Shown here: positions 32,484 through 42,800 of the stretch, piece by piece
Position numbering within the stretch: position 1 is the first letter of the stretch
Layout of the letters: the number at the start of each line of letters is the position of its first letter
From: an uncultured Chlorobiaceae bacterium
GTDB lineage: Bacteria; Bacteroidota; Chlorobiia; Chlorobiales; Chlorobiaceae
Assembly (NCBI GenBank): GCA_903871235.1
Contig: CAIQGA010000142.1
Location: 1-64,000 of the forward strand
Length of the DNA stretch: 64,000 nucleotides
Direction of reading: 5' to 3'
The notes under the pieces: generated by a model
Databases searched by the model: none
What the model saw: the letters and a program-made list of their open reading frames with translations, nothing else
What the model was told of the DNA's origin: nothing
Made by a program: the position numbers and the translations under genes

Positions 32484-33938
32484 ATGGCAAAAGTTGTTGT
32501 TTTAGGAGCTGGAATTTCGGGCCATACCGCGGCTTCGTTTCTCAAAAAAAAACTTGGCAAGCACCATGAGGTGGTGGTTGTTACTCCAAACGCCTACTAT
32601 CAGTGGATTCCTTCAAACATCTGGGTTGGTGTTGGCCGAATGACGATTGATGATGTACGGTTTGAACTTAAAAAAGTGTATGACCGCTGGGGCATCATTC
32701 TCAAACAGGCGAAAGCTGTTGAAATCCATCCCGAAGGTGATGGTGAAAATGCAAAAGGGTATGTGACGATTGAGTATACCGATGGCTTGCGCAATGGGCA
32801 GAGGGAGTTGGTTGATTATGATTTTCTGGTCAATGCTACGGGTCCAAAGCTCAATTTTGATGCTACAGAGGGTCTTGGCCCCGATAAAAACAGCTTCTCG
32901 GTCTGTACCTATAACCATGCAGCACACGCCTGGGAACATCTTCAGGATAACATAAAAAAGATGAGGGCTGGTCAAAAGCAGCGGATTTTGATCGGTACTG
33001 GTCATGCAATGGCAACCTGTCAGGGTGCGGCCTTCGAATACATTCTCAATGTGGCTTATGAAATTTCAAAGCTTGGCCTCAGTGACAAGGCGCAGATTAC
33101 CTGGCTTTCCAATGAGTATGAGCTTGGTGATTTTGGCATGGGTGGCGCTTTTATCAACAGGGGAGGCTACTACACCCCGACGAAGGTTTTTACAGAATCC
33201 ATTATGGCCGAGTACGGCATCAACTGGATAAGGCGTGCCGGTGTTCATTGCGTTGAACCAGGCAAGGCGCATTACGAGACCCTCGATGGCGATAATCTGA
33301 CACAGGAGTTTGATTTTGCCATGCTCATCCCCTCATTCTCTGGTGTTGGGCTTACGGCTTACGATAAATCAGGAGCTGACATTACAGAAAAGATGTTTGC
33401 GCCGAACAAGTTTATGAAAGTTGATGCAGATTATACTGCTAAACCTTTTGAAGAGTGGGAGGCTGATGACTGGCCGTCGATTTACCAGAACCCCATGTTC
33501 AAAAATATCTATGCTCCCGGCATTGCCTTTGCCCCTCCGCACCCGATTTCAAAACCCATGTCGAGCCCGAGTGGACGTCAGATTTTTCCGACGGCTCCAC
33601 GTACCGGTATGCCCGCAGGTGTTATGGGTAAAATTGTAGCGCTCAATATTGCTGAGAAAATTCAGGGCGCAGAGGAGCATCGCCACAAAGCTTCAATGAG
33701 CAGGATGGGGGCCGCTTGTGTTGTCTCCGCCGGATTTGGTTCGTTTGATGGTTTGGGTGCATCAATGACTCTCTTTCCGGTTGTCCCCGACTGGAACAAG
33801 TATCCTGAATGGGGGCGTGACATGAACTATTCTCTTGGTGAGGCTGGTCTTGCAGGACATTGGCTGAAGGTTATTCTGCACTATCTCTTTTTCCATAAAG
33901 CCAAAGGCTACCCGTTCTGGTGGTTGATTCCTGAATAA
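32484..33938 (+). CDS. sulfide:quinone oxidoreductase-like FAD flavoprotein
   Basis: 'VVVLGAGISGHTAASFLKKKLGKHHEVVVVTPNAYYQWIPSNIWVGVG', 'YNHAAHAWEHL', 'FPTAPRTGMPAGVMGKIVALNI'. Confidence 0.85.
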   Translation: MAKVVVLGAGISGHTAASFLKKKLGKHHEVVVVTPNAYYQWIPSNIWVGVGRMTIDDVRFELKKVYDRWGIILKQAKAVEIHPEGDGENAKGYVTIEYTDGLRNGQRELVDYDFLVNATGPKLNFDATEGLGPDKNSFSVCTYNHAAHAWEHLQDNIKKMRAGQKQRILIGTGHAMATCQGAAFEYILNVAYEISKLGLSDKAQITWLSNEYELGDFGMGGAFINRGGYYTPTKVFTESIMAEYGINWIRRAGVHCVEPGKAHYETLDGDNLTQEFDFAMLIPSFSGVGLTAYDKSGADITEKMFAPNKFMKVDADYTAKPFEEWEADDWPSIYQNPMFKNIYAPGIAFAPPHPISKPMSSPSGRQIFPTAPRTGMPAGVMGKIVALNIAEKIQGAEEHRHKASMSRMGAACVVSAGFGSFDGLGASMTLFPVVPDWNKYPEWGRDMNYSLGEAGLAGHWLKVILHYLFFHKAKGYPFWWLIPE

Positions 33939-33974
33939 CCGGTATATTGCAACCAAACTTAAATCTGAAAACCT

Positions 33975-34133
33975 ATGGGCACGAATAAAGTCAAGGCATA
34001 TTATGATGAGGCTTATCCGCCGGTACCATCGAAGGGTACACTCTACTGGCGGAAGAATCTGCTGTGGCAACTCGTTCGATTCATTGTATTAAATGTGAAA
34101 ATAATGCGGATTGTTGTCGGTGGCCATTCTTGA
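33975..34133 (+). CDS. small 52-aa protein downstream of the SQR-like gene
   Basis: Manual translation MGTNKVKAYYDEAYPPVPSKGTLYWRKNLLWQLVRFIVLNVKIMRIVVGGHS*; below the track cut-off. Confidence 0.6.
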   Translation: MGTNKVKAYYDEAYPPVPSKGTLYWRKNLLWQLVRFIVLNVKIMRIVVGGHS

Positions 34134-34140
34134 TTTGTTT

Positions 34141-34893
34141 TTAGTAGTGTACCGCTGCGTAGAAGATATTTTTTTTGATCTCGCTGATCACAAACTGGCA
34201 ACTCTCCTTCTCTTTCCACCAGAGCACCCTGTGCCACCATGAAGGGTTTGTCGAAACCAGAATAAATTTTTTGGAAGATCCCTTAAATGCACGGCTCCAT
34301 GTTTGATGAAGCCGCAGCATGTGTGGGGGGTCGCTGACAACAATGGCACTTTTCCATCCATTCCTTTCCATCGTGATCGACGTGTTTATTGCCTCATCCC
34401 AGGTTGTTGCTGATTTGGTATCTATTTTGATCGCTTTCTTGGGTACTCCGAGTGCTCTTATGCGGCGTTCTCGCCAGTTGGGATGACCGGGGCGGTAAAA
34501 TCGCTCGTCAATGCCCGTCAGAAGAATGTGGGCCGCATACCCGGCATTGTAGAGTTCAGCTCCTTTGCGTACACGGAGTCCATTATCACCTCCCAGCACC
34601 ACAATGATGTCACTTTTTTCTGGATTGGCTGCATGCTGTGAAACAAGAATGCCAAGGCTTAAAAAAAAGAGAGCTGCGACGGCGCCTACCGAAAGAAAAA
34701 ATATCAGGGTAAGCTTAAAAAAACGTTTCATAGAGAGCATTGAAGGGTTAGGGTCCCGTAATGCAACTGGTGTCGAGTCGGCAACAGCCATTTTGATTTC
34801 CTGCATAGACTGATAATAATCAATTTTTGAGAGCTTGTTGCAGGTTTGCTTACAGGTGACAATATCCGTTGTTGCGGACCAATTGTCGTACAA
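34141..34893 (-). CDS. YdcF/SanA-like DUF218 membrane-anchored protein
   Basis: 'DIIVVLGGDNGLRVRKGAELYNAGYAAHILLTG', 'SAIVVSDPPHMLRL'; TM near residue 55. Confidence 0.85.
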   Translation of the reverse strand: MYDNWSATTDIVTCKQTCNKLSKIDYYQSMQEIKMAVADSTPVALRDPNPSMLSMKRFFKLTLIFFLSVGAVAALFFLSLGILVSQHAANPEKSDIIVVLGGDNGLRVRKGAELYNAGYAAHILLTGIDERFYRPGHPNWRERRIRALGVPKKAIKIDTKSATTWDEAINTSITMERNGWKSAIVVSDPPHMLRLHQTWSRAFKGSSKKFILVSTNPSWWHRVLWWKEKESCQFVISEIKKNIFYAAVHY

Positions 34894-34929
34894 AAATAAT
34901 AAAAGATTCTGTGACGTTATTTATTATAT

Positions 34930-37095
34930 TTGTTAGCGTTATACCGTTTGTTCGTGAGCGTGATTCTCTTGTGTTTATTTTGCGGAAACAGGGTATTTAT
35001 GGTTTTGAAAATGATGATGAAAGCGGACGATAGTGATCATAACGCAGATGCGTTTTCTGCTGAAAGAGCGGGAATTGTGAAGCGCGAGCGGGTTTTCACC
35101 AAAGTGATGGTTGAGAGTCTCCCAGGCTCTTTTTCTATCAGTGATGCTAGAGGGATACTGGTCTGGTGGAACACCTATTATCGCGATAACATTCTTGGAA
35201 AAGAGGAGCGAGAGATGTTTTCAACCAATGTGTTGGAGGTCTTTCATCCCGATGACAGAGCTTTCGCATTGGAAAAAATGCTGAACGTTCTGAATCTTGG
35301 CATTGAGGAGACCGACGAAGCGAGAGTCTTGCTTCGGGGCGGACCGAAATTCCAGTGGCGCATGATAACGGGCAAAAGGATAATAGTTGATGGGGAGCCC
35401 TTCGTTGTTGCTGTAGGTATCGATATCTCTGAGCGCAAGCGGTTTGAAGCCATAACGGCATTTCGTATTCGCCTTCATGATATGGTGGAGAGCGCTTCTC
35501 TGGAGGAGTTGCTGACGGCTACAATTGATGAGGTTGAACGTCTGACGGAGAGCTCCTTTGGCTTTTTCCATGTTGTTGCTGATGACCAGGCGACATTTTC
35601 GTCGCGCATCTTCTCAACCGGTACGAAAATGGTGGATGCAGAGCAACGCAATGCCTCCCTGAATGAAGCAGAGTTTCTGGCCGAGGCGATACAAAAGAGA
35701 GAGCTGGTTATTGACAATGCGTATAATCGGTCACCACATTGCGGTGGTGCGACGAATGTTGAGTCTGCTACCAGGCGGATACTCTTTATTCCACTGATGC
35801 GGGGAGCGGTAGTTACGGCACTCCTTTGTATTGGAGGGAAGTCTTTCGATTATGATGAGGATGATGCAATGGTGGTGACCGTTCTGGTTAATTTTGCCTG
35901 GGATATTGTTTCCCGTAAACGTGCTGAGTTGTCGGAACAAAAGATACAGGAGTCACTTGTTCAGTCTCAAAAAATGGAACTGGTTGGCCAGCTTGCCAGA
36001 GGTATAGCTCACGATTTCAATAACATGCTTGGGGTGATTCTCGGCAATGTGGAAATAGCCATACACCAGTTGGATATTGAAGAGCCGCTTCTTGAAAATA
36101 TGAAGGCGATCCTTAAAGCTACTGAACAGTCCTCCACTCTCTGCAATCAGCTCATTGCTTTTTCCCGCAAGCAGTGCGTGATGCCATTGGTGCTTGACCT
36201 TAACGTTATGGTTGAAAGGATGCTTGCCATTCTGAGGCGGCTTATTGGCGAAAATATCTCCCTGGTCTGGATGCCAGGCCATCAGAGTATGTCGATCAAG
36301 ATTGATCCTGCACAAATAGACCTGATTCTTGGCAACCTGTGCGTCAATTCAAGGGATGCCATAGATAACATTGGAACAATTACTATCGAAACCAGCAGCG
36401 CTCATGTTTATAAAGCTGAATGTGTCACTGGCCACTGCTGCAAGGTGCCAGGCGATTATGTGACGCTTTCCGTAACTGATAATGGCTGCGGGATTGAAAA
36501 AAAACATCTACCTCATCTCTTCGAACCTTTTTTTACCACAAAAGAGAAGAGAATTGGCACTGGCATGGGCCTCGCAACCATTTATGGAATCATCAAGCAG
36601 AACGGCGCATCTATCGAATGCTTGAGCGAGCCTGGTAAGGGAACCACTTTTACCATCTGGTTTCCACGTTCTGTCGGTTATGCTGACCAGAATGAGAGTA
36701 ATATTTTGGTATCGCCTGGACACAATAAAGAGGTGATATTGCTTGTTGATGATGAACCCGATATTTTAAGTATCTGCAAGCTCATGCTTGAAAACGGTGG
36801 CTATATGGTACTTGACGCAGTTTTGCCGAGTGAGGCGATCCGGATTGCCGAAGGGCACAAGGGCGAAATTCAACTGCTTGTAACTGATGTTGTGTTGCCT
36901 GAGATGAATGGGTGCGATCTTTCAAAAAAAGTCCAGGAAACATCACCAAACCTTAAAACCCTTTTTATGTCCGGTTACACTATAGACATCGTTGATAGTG
37001 AAGGGGTTCTTGACATGGGAGTTAACTATCTCCAGAAGCCTTTTCCCATCAAAGCACTTCTGGTGGCTGTTCGCAAAATTCTCAATCCACAGTAA
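34930..37095 (+). CDS. hybrid sensor histidine kinase (PAS-GAF-HisKA/HATPase-REC)
   Basis: 'GIAHDFNNMLGVILGN', 'DNGCGIEKKHLPHLFEPFFTTKEKRIGTGMGLATIYGI', C-terminal REC 'LLVDDEPDIL...LLVTDVVLPEMNG'. Confidence 0.92.
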   Translation: MLALYRLFVSVILLCLFCGNRVFMVLKMMMKADDSDHNADAFSAERAGIVKRERVFTKVMVESLPGSFSISDARGILVWWNTYYRDNILGKEEREMFSTNVLEVFHPDDRAFALEKMLNVLNLGIEETDEARVLLRGGPKFQWRMITGKRIIVDGEPFVVAVGIDISERKRFEAITAFRIRLHDMVESASLEELLTATIDEVERLTESSFGFFHVVADDQATFSSRIFSTGTKMVDAEQRNASLNEAEFLAEAIQKRELVIDNAYNRSPHCGGATNVESATRRILFIPLMRGAVVTALLCIGGKSFDYDEDDAMVVTVLVNFAWDIVSRKRAELSEQKIQESLVQSQKMELVGQLARGIAHDFNNMLGVILGNVEIAIHQLDIEEPLLENMKAILKATEQSSTLCNQLIAFSRKQCVMPLVLDLNVMVERMLAILRRLIGENISLVWMPGHQSMSIKIDPAQIDLILGNLCVNSRDAIDNIGTITIETSSAHVYKAECVTGHCCKVPGDYVTLSVTDNGCGIEKKHLPHLFEPFFTTKEKRIGTGMGLATIYGIIKQNGASIECLSEPGKGTTFTIWFPRSVGYADQNESNILVSPGHNKEVILLVDDEPDILSICKLMLENGGYMVLDAVLPSEAIRIAEGHKGEIQLLVTDVVLPEMNGCDLSKKVQETSPNLKTLFMSGYTIDIVDSEGVLDMGVNYLQKPFPIKALLVAVRKILNPQ

Positions 37096-37219
37096 TCATA
37101 CAGAGCAGTTTTCGGATTTTTTTTTCATTTCCGGTTACAGCTTTTAATTAAAGCGAGTTTTTCATAAATTAGCAGCGTCAAAAAGTTAGCGGGTTCGAAT
37201 AACCTTTTTCAAAAAAACG

Positions 37220-38263
37220 ATGAAGCCATCGCTTTCTTTGTTTCTGCTTTTTTTATTTATTCTTGCAGGCTGTTCGGTTCAGAACGGAGAAAAAAAAGTC
37301 AATGCTCGCTCTTCAAAGGGCAAATTACAGATCGGCCTGGTCTTTGATGTCGGTGGCCGGGGCGATAAATCGTTCAATGATTCAGCCTATAATGGTCTGG
37401 AAATTGCCAAAGCAAAGTATGGCGTCAATTTTCTCTCTATTGAACCACAGGGAGAGGGAGCTGACCGTGAGGGTGCGTTACGCCAGATGGCCGTAGATCC
37501 TGATACAGGATTGATTATCGGTGTCGGCATGCTTTTCAGTGAAGATATTACCGCCATTGCGAGGGAATTTCCTGATAAAAAATTTGTCTGTATTGATTAT
37601 ATCAGTCAGCCGAAAGTTGTCATGCCGGCAAATCTCCAGGGAATTATTTTTGAAGAGAAGAAAGGCTCTTTTCTGGCAGGAGCGCTTGCCGCACTGGTCA
37701 CCAAAACAAAAACGGTCGGTTTTATTGGAGGAATGGAGTCAAGCGTTATCAAAAAGTTTGAGAGCGGCTTTATTGAGGGTGTTCGTTTCATAAATCCTGC
37801 TGTCAGGGTTATTTCAGGCTATATCGGCATGACCGGTAGTGCGTTTGCTGATCCAGCCAAGGGTCGTGAACTTGCACTTGGTCAATATGGCAGGGGGGTG
37901 GATATTATTTATCAGGCAGCCGGAGCCAGTGGGCTCGGTGTTATCGAAGCAGCAAGGGAGAGTAAGGCACTTGTTATCTGTACCGATCGGGATCAGGAAC
38001 CAGAAGCTCCCGGATTTGTATTGACAAGTATGACCAAGGCTGTTGACAAGGCTCTTTTGAAAACGGTTGAAACCGTCCTTGATGGTAGTTTCAGGGGTGG
38101 GCGTGTTACGGTATTTGGTCTCCAGGATCATTATACCGATTATGTTTATAACGAAAAAAACGCATCATTGATTGGTACGAAAAATCATCAACAACTGGAG
38201 GATATCAGAAAAAAAATAGTAACCGGGGAAATTATTGTCGATGAGACCGCCGTTGTACAATAA
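37220..38263 (+). CDS. BMP-family ABC substrate-binding lipoprotein
   Basis: Lipobox 'LAGC'; 'IGLVFDVGGRGDKSFNDSAYNGLE', 'VGFIGGMESSVIKKFESGFIEGV'. Confidence 0.92.
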   Translation: MKPSLSLFLLFLFILAGCSVQNGEKKVNARSSKGKLQIGLVFDVGGRGDKSFNDSAYNGLEIAKAKYGVNFLSIEPQGEGADREGALRQMAVDPDTGLIIGVGMLFSEDITAIAREFPDKKFVCIDYISQPKVVMPANLQGIIFEEKKGSFLAGALAALVTKTKTVGFIGGMESSVIKKFESGFIEGVRFINPAVRVISGYIGMTGSAFADPAKGRELALGQYGRGVDIIYQAAGASGLGVIEAARESKALVICTDRDQEPEAPGFVLTSMTKAVDKALLKTVETVLDGSFRGGRVTVFGLQDHYTDYVYNEKNASLIGTKNHQQLEDIRKKIVTGEIIVDETAVVQ

Positions 38264-38352
38264 TGGTTGCAGGAGCTGTCAGTCTGGCACTGAGGGCTTT
38301 TTTTTGTGAGCGGAAAAATAAAGGATTGTTAATTGATTGAAGTACAATACTG

Positions 38353-39345
38353 GTGAATAAAAAAATCCTTGTAACAGGGGCAACTGGTTTTATTGGTTCG
38401 AGTCTTGTCAAAAAGCTGGCTTTAACTGACGATGAAGTTTTAATTCTGGTCCGAAAAAATTCGGATTTAACATCACTCACCGATGTTTTGCACAAGGTTA
38501 AGATTGTCTATGGCGATATTACCGACCGGGCTTCGCTCGACAGGGCATTGCAGGGTGTTAATTTTGTCTACCACTCTGCGGGTCTTACCTACATGGGTGA
38601 CAAGAAAAACGCATTGCTCTACAGAATCAATGTTGAGGGTACCCGCAATGTTTTGCAGGCATCTGCCGCTGCTGGAGTTACAAGAGTGTTGCACGTCAGT
38701 TCCATAACTGCTGTGGGAATTGCTTTCGACAAAAAGCCTGTCGATGAATCTGTGATATGGAATTTTCACCAGATCGACCTCGAATATGCAAGAACAAAGC
38801 ATCTCTCAGAAGTAGAGGTTGCCGAAGCTGTCAAAAAAGGGTTGGATTGTGTTATTGTCAATCCTGCATTTGTGTTTGGTGCAGGAGACATCAATTTCAA
38901 TGCCGGGCGTATTATCAAGGATATTTACAACAGAAAGCTTCCGTTTTATCCTCTTGGCGGGATATGTGTCGTCGATGTTGAGATTGTTGCAGATACCATC
39001 ATAACTGCTATGAAAAAAGGGAAGACGGGGGAGCGTTACATCCTCGGTGGTGAAAACGTCTCTTACAAGCAGCTTGCTGATACGATTTCGAAGATTACCG
39101 GTGCACCGAAGGTTCATTTTCCCCTTCCGTTCTGGATGGCCAAAATACTGAAATTGGGGCTCGATCTCTATAAAAACAAGAACCGGATATCGAAACTGTT
39201 CAATATGTCAATGTTCAGGGTCGCCTCTCATTTCCTCTATTTTGATTCCGCCAAGGCTACGCGTGAGCTGAATATGCAGTATCAATCCCATGAACACAGC
39301 ATTCGCAACGCTTACGAGTGGTATCGTGATCGCAATATGCTTTAA
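38353..39345 (+). CDS. NAD-dependent epimerase/dehydratase (extended SDR)
   Basis: 'KILVTGATGFIGSSLVKKL', 'HVSSITAVG', YxxxK-like 'YARTKHLSE'; GTG start. Confidence 0.88.
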   Translation: MNKKILVTGATGFIGSSLVKKLALTDDEVLILVRKNSDLTSLTDVLHKVKIVYGDITDRASLDRALQGVNFVYHSAGLTYMGDKKNALLYRINVEGTRNVLQASAAAGVTRVLHVSSITAVGIAFDKKPVDESVIWNFHQIDLEYARTKHLSEVEVAEAVKKGLDCVIVNPAFVFGAGDINFNAGRIIKDIYNRKLPFYPLGGICVVDVEIVADTIITAMKKGKTGERYILGGENVSYKQLADTISKITGAPKVHFPLPFWMAKILKLGLDLYKNKNRISKLFNMSMFRVASHFLYFDSAKATRELNMQYQSHEHSIRNAYEWYRDRNML

Positions 39346-39378
39346 TGATTACCTTGCCGGAGCCGACAGGCACTGTTC

Positions 39379-40167
39379 TTACGGTTTCCGGCAAAAAAGC
39401 ATCATCCTTGGCGAATCATTTTCAATGAAAGGTTCGCCTTGGTAGTTGCCTGCAATAGAAACCACTGAAAAGCCCGCTTCCAGAAGCATTAACAGAATCT
39501 TATTCTTGCCGTACAGCCTTACCGATTCAGAAAACGTAAGCTGTTCACCCTTGGGAGGCGTAATGGTGATGGTTTTGGTAATCCTGTCGTCCTCAAATGC
39601 ACGCTTTTCAAGAATAAAGATGTTGCCGACAGTTTTCTGGGAGTGAGGCACCAGATTTCTTGCAAGAGGGACTGGATTAAGAAGATCCAGAACATACCAT
39701 CCACCCTCTTTAAGCGCACGATAAGCTTTACCAAGCACCAACCGGTCATCCTCCTTGCGTTCAAAATAACCGAAACTGGTAAAGAGCTGAACAACAAGAT
39801 CAAAATGAGCGTCGGCAGGAATGTGGCGCATGTCACAGCAGGTAAGGGTAAGCTGCAACTGGTTTTTAACAGCCTCTCTTCGGGCCTCTTCGAGTAGAAA
39901 TGGTGAAAGGTCATTTCCTGTGACTGTGCAGCCGAGCCGGGCAAGTTCAAGAGCATGCCGACCGGCCCCACATGCTATATCGAGTACTGATAGTGACGTC
40001 AGCTCTTTGTGTTCAAGGCCGGAAAGGGAGAGAATGGTTTGAACGCAACGCGCTGCTTCATCACTGTCGCGGTGGCTGTAAACTTCAAGATAGAGCGGAT
40101 GGTTAAACCACTCTTCAAACCAGGGTGACGAAGGGTTCGCGCTGGAACCATCAGAATAATCAGCCAT
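39379..40167 (-). CDS. class I SAM-dependent methyltransferase
   Basis: 'LSVLDIACGAGRHALELARLGCTVTGNDLSPFLLEEA'. Confidence 0.88.
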   Translation of the reverse strand: MADYSDGSSANPSSPWFEEWFNHPLYLEVYSHRDSDEAARCVQTILSLSGLEHKELTSLSVLDIACGAGRHALELARLGCTVTGNDLSPFLLEEARREAVKNQLQLTLTCCDMRHIPADAHFDLVVQLFTSFGYFERKEDDRLVLGKAYRALKEGGWYVLDLLNPVPLARNLVPHSQKTVGNIFILEKRAFEDDRITKTITITPPKGEQLTFSESVRLYGKNKILLMLLEAGFSVVSIAGNYQGEPFIENDSPRMMLFCRKP

Positions 40168-40245
40168 GCTGAAGTGAGAAAAAAAATGAAAAAACCGGGT
40201 GAGTTTCAGGGCACCCTGCGATGCCCTGACGACGAGGGGGTATAC

Positions 40246-40440
40246 TTACTTCGCGTAATCGGTGATTGCCTTTGCAAGAATCACTTGATCATTTTCTCCG
40301 TTGGGAATACGGACGTTCTTTTCAATGAATTTCCATGCGTTGGTTTTTTCTGATTTCACAGAAAAAATAACTTTGGCACACTTGAAATCACTGGTACCCG
40401 TTTTTTTGCCTTTATCTGCAAATGATTGTTTCTTTGCCAT
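40246..40440 (-). CDS. small conserved basic protein (64 aa)
   Basis: Compact ORF 'MAKKQSFADKGKKTGTSDFKCAKVIFSVKSEKTNAWKFIEKNVRIPNGEND'. Confidence 0.65.
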   Translation of the reverse strand: MAKKQSFADKGKKTGTSDFKCAKVIFSVKSEKTNAWKFIEKNVRIPNGENDQVILAKAITDYAK

Positions 40441-40557
40441 GAGTCGTAAAGTGGTTCTTTAGGTTAAGAGGCGTATCTGTTTTTTTTCTGCCCAAAAAGA
40501 ATATGAATGTAATAAAAATTTTATAGATAATCAAGTTCCCGCCTCTATGAATTGTTC

Positions 40558-41886
40558 TCAAACGCCATCCGATTCAAGAAGTTGCCCCTTATGGAAAATC
40601 CCACGCGACCTTCCTTTCAACGGGCGGTTGAGAAAAGGGGTGTTTGTCGATTTTGACTTTATTGAGCTGGAAGTAAGACGCCAGAGAATATCAGGGTCAA
40701 TGATGGTGAAATTTGCAGTCTCCCCCGGAGCAAAAAAGATGGGCTTCAATTGCATTATTCTTCTTGGATTGACTGACAGCAGTTCGATTGCACGCGACAT
40801 GGTGATAACATTTTTGTCAACAAGCTCCGTGATGGTCAGGGCAAGAGAGGTTTCAAGGCCTGTAATACCGAAGGCCGCCTGATCGGAAGGACACTCTTTT
40901 TCATGGGAGGCATGAGGAGCATGATCGGTGGCTATGGCATCAATAGTTCCGTCGGCAAGACCCTCAAGTAACGCTTCACGGTTTTCTTTTGAGGAGAGCG
41001 GCGGTTTCATGATATAATTGCCTTTCATTTCGGCATGAAAAAGATCTGCATCACAGAGCGTGAAATGGTGCGGCGTTACTTCGCAGGTAACCAGCATGCC
41101 ATCCCGTTTTGCGTGCCGGACAAGATCAAGTGCCGCTTTGGTGCTGATATGAGCGACATGGTAGCGTGGCCTTTTGAGTGGGTCATGCAGTTTGTGCTCT
41201 TCGAGATAGCGCATCAAAAGCAGATCGCGGCTGAGTGTCATGGCTTCGGAGACATCAGGAATTCCCTTCAGACCGAGTTGTGTTGAGAAGAGTCCTTCAT
41301 TCATCACTCCACCGATGGTCAGCGAGCGCTCTTCACAGTGCTGAATGACGAGCAGATCAAAATTTGATGCGTATTCAAAGGCAAGGCGCATGATCTGGCT
41401 GTTCTGAATGGCGGAGCCGTCATCGGAAACGGCTGTTACTCCGTAGGAACGGAACTTTCCGAACGGCGCCAGGTGCTCCCCTTTACTTTCAACGGTCATC
41501 GCCCCGATTACTTCGAGATCTATAGGGAGCGTTGTTGCGTGATGGCGGATATAGGCGACGCCAAGTGGACTGTCAATAACTGGTTTTGTATTCGGCATGA
41601 GGGCTACGCCGGTAAATCCGCCAACCGCTGCCGCTTTTGATCCACTTTCCAGAGTCTCTTTGTACTCCTGACCCGGTTCCCTGAAATGGCAGTGCATATC
41701 AAAAAGTCCCGGGGCGAGTATCTGCCCCCTGAGATCAAGAACCCGGTCTTCCGGTGATGGCGCAAGAGTTTCGGTACCGTACACGACAGCCTCAATGATT
41801 CCGTCATCGCCCACTTTTATCGTTCCGGTGAGATCAAGATGCTCAAGGGGATTGATGATACGGGCCTGCTGAAAAATAAAGCTCAT
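40558..41886 (-). CDS. pyrC: dihydroorotase
   Basis: 'GLFDMHCHFREPGQEYKETLESGSKAAAVGGFTGVALMPNTKP', 'IATDHAPHASHEKE'; ATG at 41886 within tracked ORF. Confidence 0.92.
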   Translation of the reverse strand: MSFIFQQARIINPLEHLDLTGTIKVGDDGIIEAVVYGTETLAPSPEDRVLDLRGQILAPGLFDMHCHFREPGQEYKETLESGSKAAAVGGFTGVALMPNTKPVIDSPLGVAYIRHHATTLPIDLEVIGAMTVESKGEHLAPFGKFRSYGVTAVSDDGSAIQNSQIMRLAFEYASNFDLLVIQHCEERSLTIGGVMNEGLFSTQLGLKGIPDVSEAMTLSRDLLLMRYLEEHKLHDPLKRPRYHVAHISTKAALDLVRHAKRDGMLVTCEVTPHHFTLCDADLFHAEMKGNYIMKPPLSSKENREALLEGLADGTIDAIATDHAPHASHEKECPSDQAAFGITGLETSLALTITELVDKNVITMSRAIELLSVNPRRIMQLKPIFFAPGETANFTIIDPDILWRLTSSSIKSKSTNTPFLNRPLKGRSRGIFHKGQLLESDGV

Positions 41887-42194
41887 GGTTCTGGTATAAT
41901 TTGAGTGTTCCCGTAAAAATAAGTTCACTGCCGCACAATCAGCCCAAGATACGACAAATAATGAATAAGCATGTGTTTGTGTAATCGTGCTCCGGGAGCG
42001 CCGCACTCCCGGCTATAAAGTCTTTTTGTGATGACAGCAGATCTCTGCATCGACATTGTGTGCCGATTACAGGAGAAAGTGCGCTGTTTTATTATTTTAG
42101 TTTTGATAATGCAGTGGTTGATCTGTTTATTATTGTTAACGTTGAAATTGAGGGGGCAGTTGAATGGTACCGCTATGATACGGAGATAAACGTC

Positions 42195-42800
42195 ATGGAA
42201 AGAGATGCTACTCTTGCTGCTGAAAAAGCTGCGCTGAGGATAAAGATGATAGAGAGAAGGCGGTTGATACCTGAAAAATCCAGAATTGAGATGAGCGAGG
42301 CCATTGCAGGATATGTGATCACGTTGACAGAAGTTGTCAATGCCCGTCACCTTCATCTTTACCTCTCCATCCCGGCGTCAGGTGAGGTCTGTACTTCGGT
42401 AATTGTTGATCGGCTCACTGCAATGAACAAACAGCTTTCCGTTCCTGTTGTTCGAAATGGGGAGCTGCTGTCGGCAGTTTTCCGGAAAGGGGATCCGGTC
42501 AAGCCTGCGCAATTCGGTCAGCCCGAGCCAGTGAATTTCTCAATTGCCGATGAGTCAACTCTTGATGTTGTGCTGATGCCTCTCCTCGCTTTTGACGAAA
42601 GAGGATTTCGTATTGGTTATGGAAAAGGATTGTATGACCGTTTTTTGCAACGGCTTTCACAGCACGCACTCCCTCCCTGTCGTATCGGTCTTGCCTTCTT
42701 TCAGCAGAAGGTTGACGCAGTTCCGGCAGATTCCCGCGATGAAGCGCTTGATGGTATCGTTTATGAAGAGGGAATAATTAGGTTTAACTCTAATTTTTGA
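42195..42800 (+). CDS. 5-formyltetrahydrofolate cyclo-ligase family protein
   Basis: '[28 protein letters not shown]'. Confidence 0.88.
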   Translation: MERDATLAAEKAALRIKMIERRRLIPEKSRIEMSEAIAGYVITLTEVVNARHLHLYLSIPASGEVCTSVIVDRLTAMNKQLSVPVVRNGELLSAVFRKGDPVKPAQFGQPEPVNFSIADESTLDVVLMPLLAFDERGFRIGYGKGLYDRFLQRLSQHALPPCRIGLAFFQQKVDAVPADSRDEALDGIVYEEGIIRFNSNF

